The position numbers were made by a program, and so were the translations under genes. Shown here piece after piece: positions 1-8,983 of a stretch of 64,000 bases of DNA (position 1 is its first letter; every line of letters begins with the position of its first letter). Under the pieces are notes generated by a model that saw nothing but the letters and a program-made list of their open reading frames with translations, did not search any database and had not been told where the DNA came from. Origin of the DNA: Sphingopyxis sp. YR583 (GTDB lineage Bacteria; Pseudomonadota; Alphaproteobacteria; Sphingomonadales; Sphingomonadaceae); contig NZ_FNWK01000001.1 of the NCBI RefSeq assembly GCF_900108295.1, forward strand, positions 2,533,851 through 2,597,850. The letters are read 5' to 3'.

Positions 1-431
1 ACGTCCGCCCGAACGCCAAGGCGCGCGATATCGCGAAGCGCGAAAAGGTACGCTTCATGTATCATGACGTCATCTATCACCTGACCGACGAGGTCCGCAA
101 AGAGATGGCGGGCGAGCTGGGTCCGGAGCGGATCGAAACCGTCGTCGGGCGTGCCGAGGTCAAGGAAGTCTTCCCCGCCGGCAAGCGCGACAAGGCCGCG
201 GGCCTGCTCGTGCTCGAAGGTGTCATTCGCAAGGGGCTCCATGCACGCCTCACGCGCGACGACGTCATCGTGTCGGCGACGACCATCGCGTCGCTCCGCC
301 GTTTCAAGGACGACGTCGCCGAAGTGCGCGCCGGCCTCGAATGCGGTGTCGTGCTGTCGGATACCAACGACATCAAGGCGGGCGACAATCTCGAAGTCTT
401 CGAAGTCGAGCTGCGCGACCGGACGCTCTGA
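1..431 (+). CDS. infB: Translation initiation factor IF-2, C-terminal fragment
   Basis: Only the last 142 codons are in the window; the frame is open from base 3 and the gene starts upstream. The fragment begins VRPNAKARDIAKRE and continues through YHDVIYHLTDEV, a stretch typical of bacterial IF-2 domain IV. IF-2 is the GTPase that brings initiator fMet-tRNA to the 30S subunit; this part is the C-terminal beta-barrel (C1/C2) that contacts the fMet-tRNA, so the G domain is not visible. It heads the classic infB-rbfA-truB-rpsO-pnp order. The family assignment is secure. Confidence 0.95.
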   Translation, partial: VRPNAKARDIAKREKVRFMYHDVIYHLTDEVRKEMAGELGPERIETVVGRAEVKEVFPAGKRDKAAGLLVLEGVIRKGLHARLTRDDVIVSATTIASLRRFKDDVAEVRAGLECGVVLSDTNDIKAGDNLEVFEVELRDRTL

Positions 432-467
432 CGGGCTTCCGCTCCGCATAGCGGGAAGGGCGGCACC

Positions 468-1019
468 ATGGCGCGCTACGTCGCCCTGTTCGGCAGCATC
501 AACGTCGGTGGCAACCGGCTAACGATGGCCGACCTGCGCGCGGCGTTCGAGGCCGAGGGCTTTCGCAATGTCGAGACCGTCGTGGCGAGCGGCAATGTGC
601 TGTTCGACCATGACGCGCGGCCGACGCGCGGGCTCGAGGAGAAATTGTCGATGATGGTCGAGGATCGCTTCGACATGACGAGCGCGGCGCTGGTCCGCAG
701 CCGCGACGAGCTGGCGGCGGCCATTGCCGACAACCCGTTCGCGGGCACCAACGAGGACAGGATCGTCCACACGATGTTCCTCGATGGGCAGCCGACGGGC
801 GAGCAGTTCGAGTCGTTGGCGACCGACCACCGCGTCCGGCCGAACGAGCGTCTCGCGCTCGGCGACCGGGCACTCCACATCGATTTCGGCGACGGGGCGG
901 CGGACAGCAAACTGCATCCGCGCCTGATCGAACGCCGGCTTGGCCACAAGGGCACTGCGCGCAATATGCGCTCGATCGCGCGGATCATCGCGAAACTGGA
1001 TGAAGAGGCAAGGGGTTAG
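468..1019 (+). CDS. DUF1697 family protein
   Basis: A 183-residue protein with the DUF1697 opening (YVALFGSINVGGNRLTMADL, then VVASGNVLF). The family's biochemical role is not established. The gene sits between infB (36 bases downstream of its stop) and rbfA (3 bases before its ATG), so it is probably translated from the infB-rbfA message. This is not a usual member of the cluster, so its position is more likely a lineage-specific insertion than evidence of a translation role. The ATG at 468 is the first in frame and gives the expected full length. Confidence 0.85.
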   Translation: MARYVALFGSINVGGNRLTMADLRAAFEAEGFRNVETVVASGNVLFDHDARPTRGLEEKLSMMVEDRFDMTSAALVRSRDELAAAIADNPFAGTNEDRIVHTMFLDGQPTGEQFESLATDHRVRPNERLALGDRALHIDFGDGAADSKLHPRLIERRLGHKGTARNMRSIARIIAKLDEEARG

Positions 1020-1022
1020 GCG

Positions 1023-1439
1023 ATGAAAAGCGAAAAGGACCGGAAAAACGATAGCGGCCCGTCGGTTCGCGTACTGCGCGTCGGCGAACAGGTGCGCCAC
1101 CTTCTCTCCGAAATCCTCGCGCGCGGCGACGTCCATGACGATGTTCTCGCGACCCATCCGGTCAGCATCACCGAAGTCCGCATGTCGCCCGACCTGCGCC
1201 ACGCGACCGTGTTCGTGAAGCCGCTGCTCGGCAAGGATGAGGACGCGGTGCTCAAGGCGCTGCGCACCAACACCGCCTATCTGCAAAAGACCGTCGCGTC
1301 GAAGGTGCGGATGAAATACGCCGCGAAGCTGAAATTCCTCGCGGACGAAAGCTTCGATGAGGCGAGCCACATCGAAAAATTGCTGCGCGATCCGAAGGTG
1401 GCGCGCGACCTGGCGAGCGGTGAGGGCGACGAGGCTTGA
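1023..1439 (+). CDS. rbfA: 30S ribosome-binding factor RbfA
   Basis: A 138-residue protein with the RbfA core ([35 protein letters not shown], and [18 protein letters not shown] near the C terminus). RbfA is a KH-fold cold-shock factor that binds the 30S subunit near the 5' helix of 16S rRNA during late maturation. The start lies 3 bases after the DUF1697 stop, which suggests coupled translation. In many bacteria truB follows directly; here truB lies about 3.6 kb away beyond an unrelated block. Confidence 0.95.
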   Translation: MKSEKDRKNDSGPSVRVLRVGEQVRHLLSEILARGDVHDDVLATHPVSITEVRMSPDLRHATVFVKPLLGKDEDAVLKALRTNTAYLQKTVASKVRMKYAAKLKFLADESFDEASHIEKLLRDPKVARDLASGEGDEA

Positions 1440-1475
1440 TATCGTCCGGACCCACGGTTTCGGAAGGTCGGCGCC

Positions 1476-2897
1476 CTATTTTCCCTTCTTGATCCCCGCC
1501 GCGGCCTCCAGTTCGACCAGCGCTTCTTCCAGATAGTCGATCATTCGCTGCGCATGCGGTACGCTGCGGCGGCAGGCGGTGATGCCGAAGTCGATATTCT
1601 CGAAGTTCGATACCTGGGTGATGTTCATCGCCATGCCGTCGACGGGGATGCTCGCGGGATACATGCCGTCCAATCGCGCGCCGTTCCAGTACATCTGTTC
1701 GCGCGGGCCGGGGACGTTCGAGATCGTCACCGAATAGGCCGGGAATTTGTCGGCGGTGCGCGTCAGCGCGGTGAGCATCATCGGAAAGCTGGTGATCGCG
1801 GTATAAAGCTGGATCTGCGCCGCGGTCATCGCGCGCAGCTGCGCCTTCGCCGAATTCATCGATTCCTGGATCGCCGCCATGCGCGTCGCCGGATCGTCGA
1901 TATGCGTCGCGAGATTGGCGGTCACCGACGCGACCGAATTGCCCGAATCGATATCGTCCTTGGGCCGGATCGACACCGGCGCCATGGCTTTCAATGGCTT
2001 GTCGGGCAGCTCGTTCAGCGACTGCAGATATTTGCGCATCGCCCCCGCGCACATACCGAGCACCGCGTCGTTGATCGTCCCGTCATAGGCTTTTCCGACG
2101 CGGCGCACGCGTTCCAGCGACCAGCTTTGCGCGACGAAGCGCCGCGCGCCGGTGATGTTGCGGTTGAAGCTGGTGCGCGGCACGCCCGCGAAAGGGGTAA
2201 CGAGCCCTTCGCCGCCGAGACCGAACATTGCCGCGACATATTGGTTGAGCGCCTTGGTCACCCCGACGCTGTTGCCCCATTGCTCCTTCAGAAACTCGCC
2301 GATCGCCGCGATATCGGTCAGGCTCGGCCGCGGCGCTTTTTTGGGTGCCGGGAATTTGCGCTTGTACGCCTCATAGGCCTCGACCGAGAGCGGCGAGGCG
2401 CTGCGGCGCTCCTTCGGATCGGGCGACAGCATCGAATTATAGAAATGGATGCTGGCGGCGCCGTCCATCAGCGCGTGGTGGATTTTCTTGAAGGTCGCGA
2501 TCTGGCGGTTCGGCAGGCCCGAGATCAGGGTGATTTCCCACAAGGGGCGCGTCCGGTCGAGTAGCCCCGAATGGAGCCGCGACGCGAGCTCGAACATCTC
2601 GCGGTAGCGCCCGGGCTTCGGCAGCGCCGACGCGCGGACATGGTAATGCATGTCGATGTCGCGGTCGGGTTCGAGCCGGATCGGCCCGTACTGGCCGAGC
2701 GGAGTCAGCTTCAGCACCTCGCTGAACGGGCGCCGGAGTCCTTCCGACTGGCGCAGCAGCGTGAGCTGTTCGTTGAGCCAGTCGGTCTCGTCGACGTCGT
2801 CGGGCAGGGTGTAGAGATTGATCCCGCCGATGTGCATCGGCATCTCGCGGCTTTCGCCCACCAGGAACATCGCATCGCTGATCGGCATCAGGCGCAT
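1476..2897 (-). CDS. Wax ester synthase / diacylglycerol acyltransferase (WS/DGAT)
   Basis: A 473-residue protein with the catalytic HHxxxDG motif (HHALMDG, residues 140-146) in an N-terminal acyl-CoA-dependent acyltransferase half, and a C-terminal half with NVPGPREQMYWNG, a second conserved region of WS/DGAT enzymes. Such enzymes esterify fatty alcohols or diacylglycerol with acyl-CoA to make storage wax esters or triacylglycerol. Length matches the family (about 450-500). It is on the strand opposite to the translation genes that flank it and has no operon partner. Substrate (wax, TAG or other alcohol) cannot be read from sequence. Confidence 0.92.
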   Translation of the reverse strand: MRLMPISDAMFLVGESREMPMHIGGINLYTLPDDVDETDWLNEQLTLLRQSEGLRRPFSEVLKLTPLGQYGPIRLEPDRDIDMHYHVRASALPKPGRYREMFELASRLHSGLLDRTRPLWEITLISGLPNRQIATFKKIHHALMDGAASIHFYNSMLSPDPKERRSASPLSVEAYEAYKRKFPAPKKAPRPSLTDIAAIGEFLKEQWGNSVGVTKALNQYVAAMFGLGGEGLVTPFAGVPRTSFNRNITGARRFVAQSWSLERVRRVGKAYDGTINDAVLGMCAGAMRKYLQSLNELPDKPLKAMAPVSIRPKDDIDSGNSVASVTANLATHIDDPATRMAAIQESMNSAKAQLRAMTAAQIQLYTAITSFPMMLTALTRTADKFPAYSVTISNVPGPREQMYWNGARLDGMYPASIPVDGMAMNITQVSNFENIDFGITACRRSVPHAQRMIDYLEEALVELEAAAGIKKGK

Positions 2898-3022
2898 CGG
2901 CAGCTCTCCCCCACTGATTGTGCTGCATTATTGTGCGCAGCATGACAGCGGCGAGGGGGGAGTCAAGCGATGCGCCGACTCTTCGGATGACGGCGACGCA
3001 TCGGCGCGGTATCGCGGCGTCC

Positions 3023-3625
3023 ATGGCCAAGCTCTATTTCTATTATGCCAGCATGAATGCCGGCAAATCGACGACGCTGTTGCAGGCGGATTTCAACTAT
3101 CGCGAGCGCGGGATGGAAACCATGCTGTGGACCGCGGCACTCGACGACCGTTACGGGGTGGGGCAGGTGACGAGCCGGATCGGGCTGATGGCTGAGGCGC
3201 ATAAATTCGATCCTGACAGCGACCTCTGGGCCGCTGTGAACGCCGAAAACGCCGAACGCCCGCTCGCTTGCCTGCTTGTCGACGAGGCGCAATTCCTGTC
3301 GCGCGAGCAGGTGCTGCAGCTCGCAAGGCTCGCCGACGAGATGAATATTCCCGTGCTCTGCTATGGCCTCCGCACCGATTTTTCGGCCGAGCTCTTCCCC
3401 GGCTCGGCGACGCTGCTCGGGATCGCCGACGCGCTCGTCGAATTGAAGGCGGTGTGCGAGTGCGGGCGCAAGGCGACGATGAACCTGCGCGTCGACGAAA
3501 GCGGCCGCGCGGTGGTCGAGGGCGCGCAGACCGAGATCGGTGGCAACGACCGCTATGTCGCAATGTGCCGGCGGCATTTCATGGCGAAGCGGCGCGAAGC
3601 CGCCGCGGTGCTCGCCGATGCTTGA
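3023..3625 (+). CDS. tdk: Thymidine kinase (type II, TK1-like)
   Basis: A 200-residue salvage enzyme phosphorylating thymidine to dTMP with ATP. Walker A is MNAGKST (residues 11-17), the Walker B/catalytic segment is VDEAQF (catalytic Glu88), and a zinc site is formed by CEC (C145, C147) and CRRH (C182, H185). The ATG at 3023 was chosen because the protein then starts [16 protein letters not shown] as in the family; the frame is open upstream to 2918 but that extension is not TK-like. The stop overlaps the next gene's start by 8 bases. Confidence 0.95.
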   Translation: MAKLYFYYASMNAGKSTTLLQADFNYRERGMETMLWTAALDDRYGVGQVTSRIGLMAEAHKFDPDSDLWAAVNAENAERPLACLLVDEAQFLSREQVLQLARLADEMNIPVLCYGLRTDFSAELFPGSATLLGIADALVELKAVCECGRKATMNLRVDESGRAVVEGAQTEIGGNDRYVAMCRRHFMAKRREAAAVLADA

Positions 3626-4163
3626 CGGGCTCTACGTCGACCTCGCCGATGGCGATCTCAGGCTGGTCAAGCTGACGGAAGCGCATCGTGAGGCGCTGCG
3701 TATCGCTTGCGCCGCCGATGCCGACATCTGGCCGATCTATTCATCGAGCTTCGATCCCGACCATTTCGACAAGAGCTTCGACGTGCTGACGGGCGGCGTC
3801 GGTCGCATGCCTTATGCGATCATGGACGGCGACACGCTCGTCGGGATGACCGCCTGGCTGCGCCCCGATATGACGGCACAGACAGTCGAGGTCGGCAACA
3901 GCTTCATCCACCCTGCGGTACGCGGCACCGGCCTCAACGGTCGGGTCAAGCGCCTGATGCTCGATCATGCGTTCGCGGTCGGCATCCGCCGCATCGAATT
4001 CCGCATCGACGAGCGCAACAAAAGGTCGCAGGCTGCGGTCGCCAAGCTCGGCGCTACCAAGGAAGGCGTGCTGCGGTCGGAACGGATCACCTGGACCGGC
4101 TATATCCGCGACACCGGCCTCTGGTCGCTGCTCGCCAGCGAATGGACGCAGGGGAAGATGTGA
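3618..4163 (+). CDS. GNAT family N-acetyltransferase (RimJ/RimL type)
   Basis: A 181-residue acetyltransferase of the RimJ/RimL/Pfam Acetyltransf_3 style: [13 protein letters not shown] near the N terminus, the acetyl-CoA-binding motif A around [15 protein letters not shown], and [21 protein letters not shown] towards the end. The acceptor substrate is unknown. Its ATG (3618) lies inside the tdk stop region, and its own stop TGA overlaps the GTG start of the next gene (ATGTGA, 4158-4163), so tdk, this gene and the next are translationally linked. Confidence 0.85.
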   Translation: MLDGLYVDLADGDLRLVKLTEAHREALRIACAADADIWPIYSSSFDPDHFDKSFDVLTGGVGRMPYAIMDGDTLVGMTAWLRPDMTAQTVEVGNSFIHPAVRGTGLNGRVKRLMLDHAFAVGIRRIEFRIDERNKRSQAAVAKLGATKEGVLRSERITWTGYIRDTGLWSLLASEWTQGKM

Positions 4164-4495
4164 CCGGCATCCAGATCCTGCTCAACATTGCAGTCACGGC
4201 AGCGAACGGCCTCGCCATTTTTGCGATTGGATGGCTTATCGATCGCCGGCGCGCGAGTTTTGGGGGATCGGACGACGGGATCATTCGAGCGACGATTATC
4301 GCTTCGATCCTGGCGACGGGGTTGTGGTTTTTCGGCCTTCTCGCCTTTGACGACCGGATCAATCTCTACGGCACCGTGGTAATGGGCGGTAGCGGTGGCG
4401 CGATCGCGATGCTGGCTGCCATCATCCAGTATCGCCGGCGGCGAGCGCGGCCCGCCGAGCCCCGGGCCGACGCGATACGGGATATTTTCTCCTGA
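4160..4495 (+). CDS. Small membrane protein of unknown function
   Basis: A 111-residue protein with no family I recognise. It starts with GTG overlapping the preceding stop, giving [18 protein letters not shown] see three hydrophobic segments (about residues 5-24, 39-58 and 70-90), the second containing ILATGLWFFGLLAF, followed by a basic, Arg-rich tail that is probably cytoplasmic. Because the start falls on the stop of the GNAT gene, expression is likely coupled to it. A longer reading in the same frame from 3707 lies entirely inside the GNAT gene and is a shadow. Confidence 0.6.
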   Translation: MTGIQILLNIAVTAANGLAIFAIGWLIDRRRASFGGSDDGIIRATIIASILATGLWFFGLLAFDDRINLYGTVVMGGSGGAIAMLAAIIQYRRRRARPAEPRADAIRDIFS

Positions 4496-4629
4496 CGTCC
4501 GATTGGTGCGCGAGAGCTCGGTCGAGCTGGGCCGGGTTTGTCGAGCGGGTGCCTTCGGGTCAGTGCCGGTTCAGGTTGGCGTTGCTATCCCGCGCATCGG
4601 GAAGGGTTACACCGACCGAAAGACAGAAT

Positions 4630-5025
4630 ATGAAACCGAATCTCGCACTCTCCCTGGCTGCCATGCTGCTCCCCCTTTCGGCAGCGGCGGCCACCGAGCC
4701 GGCAGCCGAACCGCGCGCGCTCGGCGTCGAATCGAGCATCGTTTTTCCGAGCGACAGCACGATCCGCAACTGGCAGGCCGACCGCGACCGCGGCATCTGG
4801 ATTCGGGGCCGCGGTAACGACTGGTATTATGGCACCTTCGCCGGCTTCTGCCGCGATCTCGATTTCGCGCAGGCGATCGGCTTTGAAACGCGTGGTGCCG
4901 GACGGCTCGACAAATTTTCGTCGATCGTCGTCCGCGGCGAACGCTGCCAGCTCTCCTCCTTCGTGACCTCGCCGCCGCCGCCCTCGAAGGCCGAGCGCAA
5001 GGCTGAAAAGGCCACGCAAAATTGA
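4630..5025 (+). CDS. Secreted protein resembling the DUF6491 family
   Basis: A 131-residue protein with a clear signal peptide (MKPNLALSLAAMLLPLSAAAA). The mature part has IRNWQADRDRGIWIRG, WYYGTFAGFCRDLDFAQAIG, and a second Cys in GERCQLSSF, a pattern I associate with DUF6491 proteins of sphingomonads, so a single disulfide in the periplasm is likely. The tail is Pro/Lys-rich. ATG 4630 was preferred over the in-frame codon at 4549 because it yields the signal peptide. Function unknown; the family name is from memory. Confidence 0.7.
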   Translation: MKPNLALSLAAMLLPLSAAAATEPAAEPRALGVESSIVFPSDSTIRNWQADRDRGIWIRGRGNDWYYGTFAGFCRDLDFAQAIGFETRGAGRLDKFSSIVVRGERCQLSSFVTSPPPPSKAERKAEKATQN

Positions 5026-5056
5026 CAGGCATTGGCCCGCGCCGTAGCGGCGCGGG

Positions 5057-6031
5057 ATGAACGGCTGGATCATTCTCGACAAACCCGTGGGCCTCGGTTC
5101 GACACAGGCGGTCGGCGCGGTGAAGCGCGTGTGCCGCGAGGCGGGGCTGGGCAAGGTCAAGGTCGGTCATGGTGGCACGCTCGATCCGCTGGCGTCGGGG
5201 GTGCTCCCGATCGCGCTCGGCGAGGCGACCAAGCTTTGCGGCCGGATGCTCGACGCGAGCAAGATTTACGATTTCACTATCGCGTTCGGGACCGAAACGG
5301 CGGGGCTCGACGCCGAGGGCGAGATCGTCGCGACGAACGACGTCCGTCCGACACTGGCCGAGATCGAGGCGGTGCTGCCGCGCTTCACCGGACCGATCGA
5401 GCAAATTCCGCCCGCCTACTCGGCGATCAAGATCGACGGCCAGCGCGCCTATGACCGCGCGCGCAAGGGCGAAGCGGTCGAGATGAAGGCGCGCAGCGTC
5501 ACTGTGCATTCGCTCTCCATTCGTCATCCCGGCGAAGGCCGGGATCTCACCATTGACGGCGCAAACCCGAGCCGGGGAGACCCCGGCCTTCGCCGGGGTG
5601 ACGACGGTGGGGCGGGGGAGGGGCTCGATGCAATCACCCTCACCGCCCATGTCTCGAAGGGCACCTATATCCGCTCCCTCGCGCGCGACATCGCGCACGC
5701 CGTCGGCAGCGTCGGGCATGTCACGATGCTCCGCCGCACCAGGGCCGGGCCGTTCGCGCTCGAACAGGCGATTTCGCTGGACAAATTGAACGCATTCGGC
5801 CAAGGGGCCGCGCAATCAGAAGTAATTCTGCCGCTCGAGGCAGGGCTGGTCGACATCCCGGCTCTGAACCTTTCCCCGGAAGCGGCAGGGGCGATCCGTC
5901 AGGGTCGCGTCTGGACCGGGGGGTGCACGGATGACGGGCTCTATTGGGGAAGGGACAGCGATATGCGTCCCGTCGCCCTGATCGAGGCTTTGGCGGGAAC
6001 GCTGAAAGTCATCCGGGGCTTCAACGTTTAA
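5057..6031 (+). CDS. truB: tRNA pseudouridine(55) synthase TruB carrying an in-frame palindromic insert
   Basis: TruB converts U55 of the tRNA T-loop to pseudouridine. The catalytic Asp is D43 in [12 protein letters not shown]; the conserved [11 protein letters not shown] is at residues 201-211, and the C terminus carries a PUA-like region. At 324 residues it is somewhat long. Residues about 156-184 (RHPGEGRDL ... GLRRGDDGG) are encoded by an 80-base near-perfect inverted repeat of a family found elsewhere in this window, inserted between the TVHSLS strand and [15 protein letters not shown] without breaking the frame. The rest of the enzyme looks intact, so it is probably functional with an added loop. 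Confidence 0.95.
   Translation: MNGWIILDKPVGLGSTQAVGAVKRVCREAGLGKVKVGHGGTLDPLASGVLPIALGEATKLCGRMLDASKIYDFTIAFGTETAGLDAEGEIVATNDVRPTLAEIEAVLPRFTGPIEQIPPAYSAIKIDGQRAYDRARKGEAVEMKARSVTVHSLSIRHPGEGRDLTIDGANPSRGDPGLRRGDDGGAGEGLDAITLTAHVSKGTYIRSLARDIAHAVGSVGHVTMLRRTRAGPFALEQAISLDKLNAFGQGAAQSEVILPLEAGLVDIPALNLSPEAAGAIRQGRVWTGGCTDDGLYWGRDSDMRPVALIEALAGTLKVIRGFNV
5523..5602. repeat. Palindromic repeat inside truB
   Basis: Inverted repeat with 25-base arms (5523-5547 and 5578-5602) that match with two mismatches, separated by 30 bases. The left arm reads GTCATCCCGGCGAAGGCCGG and onward. The same arm sequence occurs as a perfect 25-base inverted repeat at 32736-32811 in an intergenic region, so this is a dispersed element rather than a TruB feature. 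It is fully translated here with no stop. Confidence 0.9.
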
Positions 6032-6059
6032 GCAAGGATGTTCGAAGGAAGTTTTGAAT

Positions 6060-6329
6060 ATGTCGATTACCGCCGAGCGCAAAGCCGAAGTCATCAAGGA
6101 CAATGCCCGCGAAAAGGGCGATACCGGTTCGCCGGAAGTCCAGGTTGCGATCCTCACCGACCGCATCAACAACCTGACCGATCACTTCAAGGCGAATCAC
6201 AAGGACAACCACAGCCGCCGCGGCCTTCTGATGATGGTCAACAAGCGCCGCAGCCTCCTCGACTATCTGAAGAAGAAGGACGAGGGTCGCTATCAGGCTC
6301 TCATCGCGAAGCTGGGTCTCCGCAAATAA
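6060..6329 (+). CDS. rpsO: 30S ribosomal protein S15
   Basis: An 89-residue protein with the full S15 signature ([42 protein letters not shown]). S15 binds the 16S rRNA central domain early in 30S assembly. ATG 6060 preceded by GAAGGAAG is preferred; a TTG two codons earlier is in frame but unlikely. It follows truB by 28 bases and precedes pnp, the standard order, and in enterobacteria rpsO and pnp are cotranscribed. Confidence 0.97.
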   Translation: MSITAERKAEVIKDNAREKGDTGSPEVQVAILTDRINNLTDHFKANHKDNHSRRGLLMMVNKRRSLLDYLKKKDEGRYQALIAKLGLRK

Positions 6330-6338
6330 GAATTTCTG

Positions 6339-6362
6339 GCGGCCCCGGATTTCCGGGGCCGC
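6339..6362 (+). terminator. Strong hairpin after rpsO (attenuator or processing site)
   Basis: Perfect 11-base arms GCGGCCCCGGA / TCCGGGGCCGC with a TT between them, 9 bases after the rpsO stop. There is no run of T after it, so it is a poor intrinsic terminator; a stabilising or processing hairpin between rpsO and pnp is at least as likely. Confidence 0.6.
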
Positions 6363-6521
6363 TGTCATATTGGTCCCGTGCAAAGTGCGGGACCGCAGGG
6401 CCGCTCCCGCATCCGGCGGGACCGCCATCGGGGCAGACGGACGCCCTAGACCGCCCCGGGCCGGATTGCCCGGAATCAGAGGCCCCGCCCGGCATAGGGC
6501 CCGGCGGGCGAAGGAAACCAC
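6363..6521 (+). promoter_or_regulatory. Structured leader of pnp
   Basis: About 160 GC-rich bases between the rpsO hairpin and the pnp ATG. They contain another inverted repeat, GGTCCCG / CGGGACC at 6372-6394, and a further GC-rich segment with inverted CCGGGC/GCCCGG-type blocks before GAAGGA. In E. coli the pnp leader hairpin is cut by RNase III and degraded by PNPase for autoregulation; a similar role here is inference. Confidence 0.4.
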
Positions 6522-8828
6522 ATGTTTGACGTGAAAAAAGTATCGATCGAGTGGGGCGGTGAAACGCTGACGCTCGAAACGGGCAAGGTTGCCCGCCAGG
6601 CCGACGGCGCCGTGATGGCGACGCTGGGCGAAACGGTCGTTTTGTGCGCCGTGACCGCCGCGAAGTCGGTGAAGGACGGGCAGGATTTCTTCCCGCTCAC
6701 CGTCCACTATCAGGAAAAATATTCGGCCGCCGGCCGCATCCCGGGCGGCTTCTTCAAGCGTGAACGCGGAGCGACCGAAAAGGAAACGCTCGTCAGCCGC
6801 CTGATCGACCGTCCGATCCGCCCGCTCTTCCCCGAAGGCTTCTATAACGAGATCAACGCCATCGCTCAGGTTCTGAGCTATGACGGCCACAACGAACCCG
6901 ACATCCTCGCGATGGTCGCCGCTTCGGCCGCGCTCACCATTTCGGGCGTGCCCTTCATGGGCCCGATCGGCGCCGCGCGCGTCGGTTATGTCGATGGCGA
7001 ATATATCCTGAACCCGACCGACGAACAGGTTGCCGAAGGCGACCTCGACCTCGTCGTCGCCGCCACCTACGACGCGGTGATGATGGTCGAATCCGAAGCG
7101 AACGAGCTGTCGGAAGAAATCATGCTCGGCGCCGTCCTGTTCGCGCATGACGCGTGCAAGGAAGTCGTCAAGGCGATCGTCAAGCTCGCCGAACAGGCTG
7201 CCAAGGATCCGTGGGAAGTCGCCGCCGGCGACGACAATGCCGCGATCAAGGACAAGCTCAAGAAGCTGATCGGCAAGGACATCGCCGCCGCCTACAAGCT
7301 GACCGACAAGTCGGCCCGTTCGAACGCGCTCAACGAAGCGCGCGCGAAGGCGAAGGAAAGCTTCGCTGCCGATGGCCTCAGCCCGCAGGAAGTCATGGCC
7401 GGCATCAAGCTGACCAAGAAGCTCGAAGCCGAAATCGTTCGCGGCGCCATCCTGAAGGACGGCAAGCGCATCGACGGCCGCACGACGACGCAGATCCGTC
7501 CGATCGTCGCCGAAACGCACTTCCTGCCCCGCGCGCATGGTTCGGCGCTGTTCACCCGCGGTGAAACGCAGACCATTGCTACGGCAACGCTCGGGACCAA
7601 GGAAAGCGAACAGATGGTCGATGGCCTCAACGGCCTGTCGTACCAGAACTTCATGCTCCACTATAACTTCCCGCCCTATTCGGTCGGTGAAGTCGGCCGC
7701 TTCGGTGCGCCGGGCCGCCGCGAAGTCGGTCATGGCAAGCTCGCCTGGCGCGCGCTGCACCCCGTGCTGCCGACGAAGGACGAGTTCCCCTACACGATCC
7801 GCCTCACCAGCGACATCACCGAGTCGAACGGCTCGTCGTCGATGGCGTCGGTTTGCGGCGGTTCGCTCGCGATGATGGACGCCGGCGTGCCGATCAAGCG
7901 TCCCGTCTCGGGCATCGCGATGGGTCTGATCCTCGAAGGCAAGGATTATGCGATCCTCAGCGACATCCTGGGTGACGAGGATCACCTCGGCGACATGGAC
8001 TTCAAGGTTGCGGGCACGTCCGAAGGCATCACCACGATGCAGATGGACATCAAGATCGCGGGCATCACGCGCGAGATCTTCGAAGCTGCACTCAACCAGG
8101 CCAAGGAAGGCCGCGCTCACATCCTCGGTGAGATGAACAAGGCGCTCGGCGAAACCCGCAGCGAATTGTCGGCACACGCACCGCGTATCGAGACGATGCA
8201 GATCGACAAGTCGAAGATCCGCGACATCATCGGCACCGGCGGCAAGGTGATCCGCGAGATCGTCGCGACCACCGGCGCCAAGGTCGACATCGACGACGAA
8301 GGCTTGATCAAGATCTCGTCGAGCGACCTCGACCAGATCGAGGCGGCCCGCAAGTGGATCAGCGGCATCGTCGAGGAAGCCGAAGTCGGCAAGATCTATG
8401 ACGGCAAGGTCGTCAACCTCGTCGATTTCGGGGCGTTCGTGAACTTCATGGGCGGCAAGGACGGTCTCGTCCACGTCAGCGAAATCAAGAATGAGCGCGT
8501 CGAGAAGGTTGCCGACGTCCTGAGCGAAGGCCAGGAAGTCAAGGTCAAGGTGCTCGAGATCGACCAGCGCGGCAAGGTTCGCCTGTCGATGCGCGTCGTC
8601 GATCAGGAAACCGGCGAGGAACTCGAAGACACCCGCCCGGCACGCGAACCCCGCGAACCGCGCGGCGACCGTGGCCCGCGCCGCGACGGCGGCGACCGTG
8701 GCCGGGGTGGCCGCGACCGCGGTCCGCGTCGCGACGGTGAAGGCCGCGGCGACCGCGGCCCGCGCCGCGAGCGCTCGGAAGACGGTCCGGAAGATCAGGG
8801 CCATGTGCCCGACTTCCTGAAGGACTAA
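6522..8828 (+). CDS. pnp: Polynucleotide phosphorylase
   Basis: A 768-residue phosphorolytic 3'-5' exoribonuclease, trimeric, part of RNA degradosomes. Order of domains: first RNase PH-like core from residue 1, alpha-helical linker around 230-310, second RNase PH core ([18 protein letters not shown]), KH domain with [12 protein letters not shown] near residue 570, S1 domain near 625-700 ([27 protein letters not shown]). After it comes a 55-residue tail of repeated RGDRGPRRD / GRGGRDRG units (about 706-755), an RG-rich RNA- or protein-binding extension seen in sphingomonad PNPases. It ends PDFLKD. A strong terminator follows. Confidence 0.97.
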   Translation: MFDVKKVSIEWGGETLTLETGKVARQADGAVMATLGETVVLCAVTAAKSVKDGQDFFPLTVHYQEKYSAAGRIPGGFFKRERGATEKETLVSRLIDRPIRPLFPEGFYNEINAIAQVLSYDGHNEPDILAMVAASAALTISGVPFMGPIGAARVGYVDGEYILNPTDEQVAEGDLDLVVAATYDAVMMVESEANELSEEIMLGAVLFAHDACKEVVKAIVKLAEQAAKDPWEVAAGDDNAAIKDKLKKLIGKDIAAAYKLTDKSARSNALNEARAKAKESFAADGLSPQEVMAGIKLTKKLEAEIVRGAILKDGKRIDGRTTTQIRPIVAETHFLPRAHGSALFTRGETQTIATATLGTKESEQMVDGLNGLSYQNFMLHYNFPPYSVGEVGRFGAPGRREVGHGKLAWRALHPVLPTKDEFPYTIRLTSDITESNGSSSMASVCGGSLAMMDAGVPIKRPVSGIAMGLILEGKDYAILSDILGDEDHLGDMDFKVAGTSEGITTMQMDIKIAGITREIFEAALNQAKEGRAHILGEMNKALGETRSELSAHAPRIETMQIDKSKIRDIIGTGGKVIREIVATTGAKVDIDDEGLIKISSSDLDQIEAARKWISGIVEEAEVGKIYDGKVVNLVDFGAFVNFMGGKDGLVHVSEIKNERVEKVADVLSEGQEVKVKVLEIDQRGKVRLSMRVVDQETGEELEDTRPAREPREPRGDRGPRRDGGDRGRGGRDRGPRRDGEGRGDRGPRRERSEDGPEDQGHVPDFLKD

Positions 8829-8853
8829 GTCCTTCCGTTGACCGAACAGAGGA

Positions 8854-8881
8854 GGGGCTGCCGAAGGGCGGCCCCTTTTTT
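8854..8881 (+). terminator. Rho-independent terminator of pnp
   Basis: Stem GGGGCTGCC / GGCGGCCCC (8854-8862 with 8867-8875, one G-U pair), loop GAAG, then six Ts, 25 bases after the pnp stop. This ends the translation/RNA-decay operon. Confidence 0.9.
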
Positions 8882-8885
8882 GTTT

Positions 8886-8950
8886 TGGTGGGAAGCTCCC
8901 ATTCGCTGAGCGCCATTCCCGCGAAAGCGGAAGCCCGGAGCGCGCGTCGG
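8886..8950. repeat. Decayed, half copy of the composite palindromic element
   Basis: GGTGGGAAGC followed by CATTCCCGCGAAAGCGG (8914-8930) matches the 5' flank and left arm of the complete element at 49687-49830, but the right arm is missing and the middle is diverged. It therefore looks like a truncated relic lying just behind the pnp terminator. Confidence 0.6.
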
Positions 8951-8983
8951 CCGCGCCCTGCCCATTTTTCGCGGCGGGCGAAT

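Noticed and set aside
77..469. Long minus-strand frame opposite infB
   Set aside because: Ser/Arg-rich shadow; infB on the other strand is conserved.
4496..4629. tRNA or small RNA gene in the 134-base gap
   Set aside because: No cloverleaf or promoter-terminator pair could be seen.
6339..6362. rpsO hairpin as a strong intrinsic terminator
   Set aside because: No T-run after the stem, and pnp follows directly, so I do not call a true stop of transcription.
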